From a virus, in IMG/VR virus record IMGVR_UViG_3300015199_000006, positions 1 to 40,795 of that record: DNA of 40,795 nucleotides; one strand, given 5' to 3'. The notes beneath the pieces are model-generated. The model ran no database searches. It was not told the DNA's origin and saw nothing but the letters and a program-made list of their open reading frames with translations. Below are positions 5,697 through 12,350 of this stretch, piece after piece; positions within the stretch are counted from its first letter, which is position 1; the number at the start of each line of letters is the position of its first letter. Both the position numbers and the translations under genes were made by a program.

Positions 5697-6500
5697 ATGC
5701 AGCGGGCTGTTGTCATTCTGCTTCTGGTTTCAGCCGTCGCGCGCGCCGAAGATAAGGCGGCCGACGATGACAAATGGAAAGACGCCGCGCCTGAGGCCAT
5801 TATCGGCGACCTGACAATCTTCGTGGGGACGGTGCGAGGCGGCAAGGCTCCGATCCGTTCCTCTGGCCGGTTGACCGAGTCGAACGATGACCTGCTAACC
5901 GTGTATCTCGGCATCCGGAATACGAACGACACCACGAAGCTCAACTACCGGGGCTGGTCGACCAAGACGTTCGACCTGGAACGGGCGATGGCCGCCAGGG
6001 CGTCGGACGAATTCGGGAATGCTTACAAGCGCATCGACTTCGGCTTGCTGGTCGAGGTCGAAGGACAGCTCCAGCGAGGCGAGTCGATCTATCCGGGAAA
6101 AACGCTCGTCGATGTGCTGGTCTTTGAACGACCGATCGACAAGGCGAAAGAGCTGCGTTTTCTGCTTCCGGGAGAAGCCGTCGACCGGAAAGAGCCAATC
6201 CGACTGAAAGTCCCGATTCGGTCCCAATATGGCGTGGTCTTCGATTATGCGACCGAGCAGAAGCTGAGAGAGATAGACGAAAAGAAGGCGGTCGCTGCCG
6301 AGAAGAAGAAGGCCGACGCGGAAGACCGGGCAAAGACTAAGCCCGAACGGGACGTGAAGCTGGCCGCTGGCAAACTCAAAGCGGCTAAGGATCTCGCCAA
6401 ACAGGGCAAAGGCGACGCGTCGAAACGCATGCTCAAAGAGATCCTCGAAAAATACCCGGACACTGAAGCGGCCAAAGAGGCGGAGAAGCTACTCAAATGA
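5697..6500 (+). CDS. Secreted protein with C-terminal TPR-like helices (cargo gene)
   Basis: The chosen ATG at 5697 has GGGAGGG eight bases upstream. The 267-residue product begins with a clear signal peptide (MQRAVVILLLVSAVARAEDK, predicted cut after ARA). A beta-rich domain follows, about residues 30-180 (IIGDLTIFVGTVRGG; LTVYLGIRNTND; LVDVLVFERP). Next comes a charged Lys/Glu/Ala-rich helical linker and a C-terminal TPR-like hairpin (GKGDASKRMLKEILEKYPDT). It should act outside the cytoplasmic membrane. It is on the plus strand, opposite to the structural operon and beside the attP candidate, typical of a lysogenic-conversion gene. No specific function was recognised. Confidence 0.85.
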   Translation: MQRAVVILLLVSAVARAEDKAADDDKWKDAAPEAIIGDLTIFVGTVRGGKAPIRSSGRLTESNDDLLTVYLGIRNTNDTTKLNYRGWSTKTFDLERAMAARASDEFGNAYKRIDFGLLVEVEGQLQRGESIYPGKTLVDVLVFERPIDKAKELRFLLPGEAVDRKEPIRLKVPIRSQYGVVFDYATEQKLREIDEKKAVAAEKKKADAEDRAKTKPERDVKLAAGKLKAAKDLAKQGKGDASKRMLKEILEKYPDTEAAKEAEKLLK

Positions 6501-6592
6501 GCAACGAACCAAACGACAAGCAAACCATTGAGATCGTCGGCGCGCCCACGGGCGACGCGGCTGCCCTTCCTTATCGCACAGGCGGCCAGTAG
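6497..6592 (+). CDS. Very short ORF coupled to the secreted-protein gene (31 aa)
   Basis: The ATG overlaps the TGA of the preceding gene in an ATGA junction. The 31-residue product starts MSNEPNDKQTIEIVGAPTGD and ends at TAG 6590-6592. Nothing but the coupling supports it, and it may be a chance frame. It lies in the short gap before 6603. Confidence 0.3.
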   Translation: MSNEPNDKQTIEIVGAPTGDAAALPYRTGGQ

Positions 6593-6602
6593 AATCCCGC
6601 GC

Positions 6603-6929
6603 ATGTCCGAAGCCTTCGAGAATTACGCCGCTGCTGCTTCCGCCTTCCGTCAGGCCGTTCGCACAATGCAGAGCATGGTCGACGTCGTCAGCAGCGGCGC
6701 TCCCAAGCTCGCCAAATGGCGCGAGATCGACCTGGGGACTCTCAAGGGTGACGCCGGTGCCGAACCGCGATTGAGTGTTTGGCCCAGCGGCGACCAACTC
6801 AAAGACGGAATCGAAGCCGTGCGCGTCGCGCGGCAAAAGCTGCAACAGGCCTTGGCGGCGATGCCCCAGGCGCAACTCTCCGTGATCAAGACCCCGGAGA
6901 CGATTGAAACTGAAGCGCTCGCGCGGTGA
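6603..6929 (+). CDS. Hypothetical helical protein (108 aa)
   Basis: The product begins MSEAFENYAAAASAFRQAVR and is largely alpha-helical, with a Trp-containing centre (LAKWREIDLG) and a C-terminal helix (VRVARQKLQQALAAMPQAQL). Codon use has high GC at third positions, as in its neighbours. Its last 44 bases overlap the 3' end of the convergent glycosyltransferase gene. No clear ribosome site was seen and no family was recognised; it belongs to the plus-strand cargo group. Confidence 0.6.
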   Translation: MSEAFENYAAAASAFRQAVRTMQSMVDVVSSGAPKLAKWREIDLGTLKGDAGAEPRLSVWPSGDQLKDGIEAVRVARQKLQQALAAMPQAQLSVIKTPETIETEALAR

Positions 6930-8658
6930 GAGTTGTCGTCTCGTCGACCATGTGACCGCAGGGAACTTCCGGCAAGAGCCAGACGCGGCCCCCGCGGCGT
7001 TTGATTTCCATACTCCAGGCCCAATCGTGCGCGGGGATCTTTTCGAAGTGGCTTTCCCATTCGGGAACCCGATCGCGCCAGTACATCAGGCAGCCTGTGC
7101 CGCACAGGTCGACGATCAACAGTGGATGCTGCGAATTCGTCGCCTGATTGAACGTCGGCTCGTGGGCCTCTTTGTCGCGCCACCAGCCGCCGACGATCCG
7201 GTCAGGAACGTGCCGATTGCGATACAGGCCGCTGACTGCCTCGGGAGGGCAGGCCGTCGAGGTGATGGCCGTAAACAGTTTTTCCGCCCCGTCGAGGGGG
7301 ACGAGGATGTCATCCTCGACGATCCAATGCAGGTCTCCCCGGAGCTCGCGCCGCAGGCGGTTGCAGCTCGCGGCCAGGAACTCGGCCACGCGATCGCGGC
7401 GCCCTTGTTCGGTCGCATAAATGAGCGCGTGACCGTGCGGCAGCACACGGATCGTGTCGAACGTTCCGGCGTGGCGTGCGCATTCGCGGGCGATGACGTC
7501 GCGAAACGTCAGGCTCTGGACGGCCGCCTGGTGATAGAGCAACACCAGGTCGACGGGCCACGGCGAGCGCAATTGCCGCACGCTACGGGCGAGCGCGTCG
7601 AGCCATTCCGCGAATTTGCCCGGTAAGCGGCCGCTCAAGATGCTGCCGACGCTGAGACGGGCCAGCCGGCGACGGACTTTTTCACGCGCGCATGCAGCCA
7701 CGGATTCGTCGTGCTCGTGATACAGATGCGAAAAGGAGGCCGCGTGCTGACGATACAGGAGCGGGACTTTCTGCTGTCGCTGCGGCCGGCCGAAACGCAG
7801 CGCGCGTAAGGCCAGGTCCCAGTCCCACATCGTGCCGATTCCGTCCTGCCAGCCCCCGGCCGCGTGGTAAGCCGCGCGCGAATACATGGCCGACGTGTGC
7901 ACGTAGTTGCACACCCACAGGCTGGTCTGCGGATCGTCCCACCAGGCTGCCGCCCAGAGGTGAGACGATTCACCGAAGGCCTGTGCGTCGCCGTAGACGT
8001 AGGGCGTGTCGGGGTCGGCGACGGCCAGCATGGCGGTCACGTAGTGCGGCGGCAGCACGTCGTCGGCATCGAGTGTGATGAACCAGTCACCGCGGGCGAC
8101 GGCAATCCCCCGCGCACGGGCGGCTGCCGGGCCCTGATGCACGGCGTGCTCGAGCACGATCAGACCGCGGTCGGCGTAGCGGCGCGCCACCGCGAGGGAA
8201 TCGTCCTGGCTGGCATCGTCGCTGTAGATTACTTCGCACGGCGGGGATTGCTTGAGTGCCGATTCGATTGCCTCGTGCAGAAAGCGGCCATAGTTTCTGC
8301 CGGCGATCACGATCGACACGGACGTCGAGCGTTTGGCCCACACGCGGTCGCGTGCGGCCTCGGTGGGCTGGGGGCGACGGAACTTCGATCGCAGGCGGGA
8401 CAGCCAGCCCGGCGATTCGAGGGGGATCCTGATGTCGATCCGCGGCGGGTCTCCCGGCCAGCGTCGTTCGGGGCAACGCATGTCGGGCGAGCGGGCGAGC
8501 ACCGTGCAGACCGGCGATGGGAAGGTCGAGCGCAGGCAGCTCTGGCCCTGTCGGGATGGGCACGTCTCGCAGATTTGCAGGCGGGTTTCGAAAAGTGCTT
8601 TCGGCGTGTCCGTGGGGCGCGGCTCGTAGCGCGCGGCGGCTTCTGCGGCATTCAGCAT
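6886..8658 (-). CDS. Double-domain glycosyltransferase with N-terminal Cys cluster
   Basis: The 590-residue product opens with a small Cys-rich segment (ICETCPSRQGQSC near residues 29-41, further Cys near 50 and 60). A family-2 glycosyltransferase domain follows at about 110-290, with SIVIAGRNYGRFLHEAIESA, SDDASQDDS and the metal/nucleotide DADD motif (FITLDADDVLP). A second transferase-like domain lies at about 370-590, with IVEDDILVP and a late HDWAWSMEIKRRGG segment like the acceptor-side motifs of GT-A enzymes. It probably transfers sugars from nucleotide donors to a surface glycan or virion protein. It lies beyond the last tail gene and convergent with the cargo genes, which fits receptor modification. 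Target unknown. Confidence 0.85.
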   Translation of the reverse strand: MLNAAEAAARYEPRPTDTPKALFETRLQICETCPSRQGQSCLRSTFPSPVCTVLARSPDMRCPERRWPGDPPRIDIRIPLESPGWLSRLRSKFRRPQPTEAARDRVWAKRSTSVSIVIAGRNYGRFLHEAIESALKQSPPCEVIYSDDASQDDSLAVARRYADRGLIVLEHAVHQGPAAARARGIAVARGDWFITLDADDVLPPHYVTAMLAVADPDTPYVYGDAQAFGESSHLWAAAWWDDPQTSLWVCNYVHTSAMYSRAAYHAAGGWQDGIGTMWDWDLALRALRFGRPQRQQKVPLLYRQHAASFSHLYHEHDESVAACAREKVRRRLARLSVGSILSGRLPGKFAEWLDALARSVRQLRSPWPVDLVLLYHQAAVQSLTFRDVIARECARHAGTFDTIRVLPHGHALIYATEQGRRDRVAEFLAASCNRLRRELRGDLHWIVEDDILVPLDGAEKLFTAITSTACPPEAVSGLYRNRHVPDRIVGGWWRDKEAHEPTFNQATNSQHPLLIVDLCGTGCLMYWRDRVPEWESHFEKIPAHDWAWSMEIKRRGGRVWLLPEVPCGHMVDETTTLTARALQFQSSPGS

Positions 8659-8663
8659 GGAAC

Positions 8664-8745
8664 GTATTTCGGATTTGGGATTTGGGATTTAACAGGCCGG
8701 CGTTCTTACCCGTAATATCCGAAATCCGAAATCCCAATTCCCCAA
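8664..8745. repeat. Heptamer-based inverted repeat
   Basis: The left arm (about 8666-8690) is built of 7-mers ATTTCGG, ATTTGGG, ATTTGGG. The right arm (about 8714-8745) is built of GAAATCC-type 7-mers, giving an imperfect ~25-bp stem. It fills the gap between the glycosyltransferase gene and the tail gene ending at 8753 and may act as a terminator for the tail operon. Confidence 0.75.
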
Positions 8746-8752
8746 TCGTCCT

Positions 8753-9313
8753 TCAGGCCCACAACGGCCGCACGTCGATGGTGTGCGGGAATCCCAGGCC
8801 CCCGGTCCCGTTGCTGTCCGTGAACGTGTTCGGGCCCAGGCAATTGAAATTCGGTTGCGTCCAATGCCCGCCGGCGAGCGGCGCGGCGGGGTTCATGGCG
8901 TTCGGGCCCCAGGCGGCCACGTCGTTGGGCGTGTTGAAGCTGCGGACGTCGGCTTCGATATACCAGGCCAGCAGCTTGCTGTTTCCCAGTTGTGCGGGGA
9001 GTGTGCCGTAGTACAAATACCAGTGTCCGAAATCACCCTGCACGTAAGGTCCAGGGTTGTTGGGGTTCAACAGGACGTCGGCAGACCAGGTGCAGAGTTG
9101 TTGCGGATCCGTTTTGAAAAATGAGAGCACGCGCTTGAGGCGGAACTTCCCCACCATTTGCGCGAATTGCAGCAAGCTGTTGGAGGTGCAGGTCAAGAGC
9201 CAGTCGCGGGGGCAGGACAGGCAGAGACCGCAGCGCTGGCCTGCGGCCTGGTCGATGTATCCGATCACGGGATCCGCGTGCGGTGCGGGAGGATTGTAGA
9301 TGTGGAGGGACAT
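8753..9313 (-). CDS. Putative virion/tail-tip protein (186 aa)
   Basis: The product begins MSLHIYNPPAPHADPVIGYI and has an early Cys group (GQRCGLCLSCPRDWLLTC, about residues 26-42). Aromatic, glycine- and asparagine-rich segments follow (WYLYYGTLPAQLGNSKLLAW; GGHWTQPNFNCLGPNTF). It ends in PLWA. It is the last minus-strand gene of the structural operon, 12 bases after the preceding gene. Composition and position suggest a surface-exposed receptor-binding or fibre-tip protein, but no family was recognised. Confidence 0.7.
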   Translation of the reverse strand: MSLHIYNPPAPHADPVIGYIDQAAGQRCGLCLSCPRDWLLTCTSNSLLQFAQMVGKFRLKRVLSFFKTDPQQLCTWSADVLLNPNNPGPYVQGDFGHWYLYYGTLPAQLGNSKLLAWYIEADVRSFNTPNDVAAWGPNAMNPAAPLAGGHWTQPNFNCLGPNTFTDSNGTGGLGFPHTIDVRPLWA

Positions 9314-9317
9314 TGTT

Positions 9318-9330
9318 GTCAGTGGTCAGG
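9318..9330. repeat. Short GTCAGTG heptamer repeat
   Basis: GTCAGTG followed by GTCAGG lies five bases upstream of the start codon at 9313 (minus). It matches the GTCAGTG heptamers at 17784-17804. Confidence 0.5.
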
Positions 9331-10480
9331 TCGAGGCATTCGGCTGCAGGTTCAGCAGGCCAGTCTGCAGGCTGACCGTGTTGCCGTCTGAGAGCACGGC
9401 GACGACTTCGTAGGAATAGGGAAACACGTTCCCCGTGGCGGGGATCGCGGCCGTCGTCGCGGCGGCGACTTCGAACCGCACCGACTGGTTGGCCCCGGTG
9501 GGCACCGGCGATGTGCCGGCAACGCTGAAGGCCACCAACCCGGTCTGCGTGCTCTTGGCGTAGAGCGTGATCGATGTGGCGCCCGTCAGGTTGGGCCATG
9601 TGCCGGCGACGTTGACCAGGCTGAGGGCCAGGCCGTCGGCGGCTTTGTAGTCGCGGCCGCGGATGAGCGTGATGCTGCCATTTGTCCCCACGGGATTGAG
9701 AACCGTGATGTTGCTGCCTGCTGTGCGCGCCAGCAGCGTCGTGATGCCCGGCGAATCCCCCCCGGAGGCGGCTTTGACGTTGTTCGATCCGTCGAATTGC
9801 AGCTTGTCCGTCTGGGCTTTGATTAGTGACGCCTTGTTATCCGCACTGAGGGCCGACGCCGCGGCGTTCGTCGATTGCGTTACGGCCGTTGCGGTATCCG
9901 ATTTGACAGCGGCAATGCCTGAGGAACCGTTCGAAACGATCGGGTACGAGTCGCCCGTCTGCGGCGTGTTGCCGGTGTAGTTTGTCAGCGTGTCAACCAG
10001 CGTAACGCGGGCCTGCGTGTCGGCTGGTTTTGTACGGCTCGAAACAGTGGCGTCAAGCCGAGTCATACCGCCGGCTGCCGCATCCTGGGAATCAACCGCC
10101 AGCAATTGCACTTCAAACGGCGACTGTGCCCCGCCTGTGACCTGCACCATGCCGATCAGCTTGCGGGATGTGTCGGCCGTTCCGAATCGCACATCCTCGA
10201 AGTGCATTTCGTACAGCCCCGGTGCGTTCGTGGAATCACATTCCCTGAAGTTGACCTTGCCCGTTGTCGGATCAACCCACGTCCCGAGCGTTGCAATCGT
10301 GCCGACGTTCGCCCCGGTGTAGCTGGTGAACGCGGCCGACTTCTCACGTCGCACGGCGATATTGAGCCCGGCCGAAGCATTCGTAAGCCCGGTCTTGCCG
10401 GCCCCTGTCGTGCTCGTCGTATCGGGGATGAAAACGAAACCGATGTTCGATGTTTGGCCGCGTACAGGTGTGTCTCTCAT
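9326..10480 (-). CDS. Putative tail fibre/baseplate protein (384 aa)
   Basis: The start MRDTPVRGQTSNIGFVFIPD at 10480 has GGGGAGG nine bases upstream and overlaps the previous stop in an ATGA junction. The N-terminal part (about residues 1-130) resembles phage proteins describing a projected surface (FRECDSTNAPGLYEMHFEDV). A middle Ala/Thr/Ser-rich helical stretch (about 195-235, SDTATAVTQSTNAAASALSA) looks like a trimeric coiled-coil shaft. The C-terminus is an Ig-like beta domain (about 270-384). Such an order, head domain, shaft and beta tip, fits a tail-fibre or baseplate wing protein. This is inference from composition and position. Confidence 0.65.
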   Translation of the reverse strand: MRDTPVRGQTSNIGFVFIPDTTSTTGAGKTGLTNASAGLNIAVRREKSAAFTSYTGANVGTIATLGTWVDPTTGKVNFRECDSTNAPGLYEMHFEDVRFGTADTSRKLIGMVQVTGGAQSPFEVQLLAVDSQDAAAGGMTRLDATVSSRTKPADTQARVTLVDTLTNYTGNTPQTGDSYPIVSNGSSGIAAVKSDTATAVTQSTNAAASALSADNKASLIKAQTDKLQFDGSNNVKAASGGDSPGITTLLARTAGSNITVLNPVGTNGSITLIRGRDYKAADGLALSLVNVAGTWPNLTGATSITLYAKSTQTGLVAFSVAGTSPVPTGANQSVRFEVAAATTAAIPATGNVFPYSYEVVAVLSDGNTVSLQTGLLNLQPNAST

Positions 10481-11151
10481 GCCGAAATCCTCCCCAGCAT
10501 TCCGGGATGAGTGAGTAAGCCGCCGCTGGCCGCAGCCGGCGCAACTCCAAACGCCATCGCGACGACTGCGCAAGCCTGCGAATTGCCCGATGTAAAATCG
10601 ACGGTACGCAGCGTCTGCGCGCCCACTAAAATTCCGTACTGGTAGCGCGTGAAAGAACCCGCGCTAGAGACCTGCGTGTAGCCCGCGCCCGGCGTGTAGA
10701 CTCCCGGTCCGTTGGAGAATTCCGCGACGCAAAAGATGATGCAATCGCTTTGTGATACTATTCCGTCAGTAGTCGCGTGACTCGTCGTGCCAACCGTTTC
10801 GACGATCGAGTCGACAGACTGGAGCGGCGTGGCTGTAGTGGTGCCGGACACTTCAAAAACCCTCGCGCGAAACGTGGCCGCGCCTGAGCAAGTGACAGTG
10901 ATCGTCGTATTTCCGCCAGCGACATTTTTCGCATAACCGGCAGCAGCGATTCCGATGCTGACGGTGCCACGGTTGATCGCGCTGCTCCAGGTGTTCACCC
11001 CGTCGCTAAACGAAAGCGTACTGGCGTTCGTCTCTTGGCCCGCGAGCGCTACCAGCAGATTTCCGGCAGCGACTCCGTTGAGCGTGACGCTACCCGTCGT
11101 GCCGCTCGATACGAGCAGTTCCGCCGAAGTCTGTACTAGAGCAATTGCCAT
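10477..11151 (-). CDS. Putative virion surface protein (224 aa)
   Basis: The product begins MAIALVQTSAELLVSSGTTG and is all-beta and low in charge, with jelly-roll or lectin-like strands (ITVTCSGAATFRARVFEVSG) and a glycine-rich late segment (GPGVYTPGAGYTQVSSAGSF). It overlaps its downstream neighbour by four bases and shares a TAATG junction with the gene upstream, so it is co-translated with tail-tip proteins. It may be a decoration or receptor-binding module. No family was named. Confidence 0.65.
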   Translation of the reverse strand: MAIALVQTSAELLVSSGTTGSVTLNGVAAGNLLVALAGQETNASTLSFSDGVNTWSSAINRGTVSIGIAAAGYAKNVAGGNTTITVTCSGAATFRARVFEVSGTTTATPLQSVDSIVETVGTTSHATTDGIVSQSDCIIFCVAEFSNGPGVYTPGAGYTQVSSAGSFTRYQYGILVGAQTLRTVDFTSGNSQACAVVAMAFGVAPAAASGGLLTHPGMLGRISA

Positions 11152-11537
11152 TACGGCCTCACTTTCGCGGGCCGCAGAGTCGCCGGCAGGTTAGAGGCGA
11201 TGTCTCCGAAGCTGAGCACGCCGGCCAATACGCAGGCCGGGTCGTCGCAGACGAGGACGATCTGGACAGCGTCGGCCGCGAACGGTGTTTCCTGATTGAG
11301 CATCGCAAATGGCGGATTTCCGTCCCCGCGTGGCCCCGTCTTGAGATTGAACTCGTAGCTCTGCGCAATCTGCCCCGCGACGATGACAGCGGCCGTCCCG
11401 TTGATCGTTTTGCCGGCCGCATAATCGACATCCGACAGCGACGGCTCGATGCGAGCGCAGCACGATCCGGCAGGGATGGTGATCACAGCGCTGCTGATTT
11501 GGCCGGCCGAGGCGGGAATGAAAACCTGGCTGTTCAC
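11151..11537 (-). CDS. Small putative tail protein (128 aa)
   Basis: The frame opens with a TTG at 11552, but the GTG at 11537 (VNSQVFIPASAGQISSAVIT) has GAGAG eight bases upstream and is preferred. The product is beta-rich, with a Cys pair (GSCCARIEPS), a KTINGTAAVIVAGQIAQSYE strand pair and a VCDDPACVLAGVLSFGD segment. It sits in the tail-fibre operon and shares a TAATG junction with the next gene. Function is unknown, probably a tail-tip component. Confidence 0.6.
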   Translation of the reverse strand: MNSQVFIPASAGQISSAVITIPAGSCCARIEPSLSDVDYAAGKTINGTAAVIVAGQIAQSYEFNLKTGPRGDGNPPFAMLNQETPFAADAVQIVLVCDDPACVLAGVLSFGDIASNLPATLRPAKVRP

Positions 11538-11606
11538 TGCGGATACTCTCAAAAGCGTACTGACGGTCAGTTCTCTGTTATCGGTTTATTTCATTGGAAA
11601 TGATGC

Positions 11607-12350
11607 TCAGTAGGGGGGCCCGAACTGCCGCGGTTCGACGGAACCGAGGATGTAGCCTGAACCGGGGACGAAATGAGCCAGGCACGTTGCCCCGGCCCGG
11701 AGCGGCGTGGGAGTCCCGACCGGGATCGCGGCCTTGACGGTCTCGACGCGGCCGCTGTCGCCCCAGTAAGTCAGCTCGCTGATCGACAGCGTGGGCCCCT
11801 GGACCCCCGTCAGGCTCGAGGTGACAGTCAACAGCGGGAAGGTGGTCGTCTTGTCGAACTGTTTCCCCGTGAAACTCACCAGCCACAGGCCGGGGTTCTC
11901 GGCGGTCTGGACCTGGCTGAAGCTGTGCGTGTATTTCTGACTGCCGAGCGTGACGGTCACCCCCTTGGTCCCGATCGTGGAGAGCTTGTTGAGCGCGGTC
12001 TGCAGATCGGCGGCGGAAATGTTCCAGGCCAGCGCCGGTGTCTTCTGGATGCTCTGTCCGGGCGGGGCCCAGCCGATCGTGAACGTGCCTCCCGTAACGC
12101 TGCCGAGCTGCTCGACTTTCTGGATCTGGTTCTGCACCTGGCCGGCCGAAAACTCGATCAGCGCTGCGCAATCGACTTTCCCCCCACTGGGGAGATCGGC
12201 GAGCAGGATCCCGACCAGGGGGGGCCGCTGGCCGGCGTCGCGGTAGGGGCGCTGGGGCGTGGGCCGAAAAGCCCCGCTTCGCCATTCGGCGACCAGGTCC
12301 TGGATGTCGGCGGCCAGTTCGGCCGAGATGAGCACGCCGGCTTCGCTCAC
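11607..12350 (-). CDS. Tail protein with one copy of the GGTFT repeat module (247 aa)
   Basis: Translation starts at GTG 12350, which overlaps the stop of the large repeat protein in a GTGA junction. The N-terminus (about 1-75) is helical and ends in a hydrophobic VGILLADLP segment. Residues about 80-170 form one copy of the module repeated in the neighbouring 935-residue protein: SVTGGTFTIGW, then ISAADLQTALNKLS, then GVTVTLGSQ. The C-terminal ~75 residues are beta-rich and end FGPPY. It is a probable tail-tip or fibre subunit that binds or extends its neighbour. Confidence 0.7.
   Translation of the reverse strand: MSEAGVLISAELAADIQDLVAEWRSGAFRPTPQRPYRDAGQRPPLVGILLADLPSGGKVDCAALIEFSAGQVQNQIQKVEQLGSVTGGTFTIGWAPPGQSIQKTPALAWNISAADLQTALNKLSTIGTKGVTVTLGSQKYTHSFSQVQTAENPGLWLVSFTGKQFDKTTTFPLLTVTSSLTGVQGPTLSISELTYWGDSGRVETVKAAIPVGTPTPLRAGATCLAHFVPGSGYILGSVEPRQFGPPY

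Noticed and set aside
7864-8715. Long plus-strand frame (283 codons) opposite the glycosyltransferase
   Set aside because: It is the antisense of a gene with clear catalytic motifs; composition is typical of a GC-rich shadow frame.
11578-11585. ACCGATAA on the minus strand, close to the FliA -10 box GCCGATAA, in a tail-gene gap
   Set aside because: No TAAA-type -35 at the proper distance, and a single 7 of 8 match is likely by chance.
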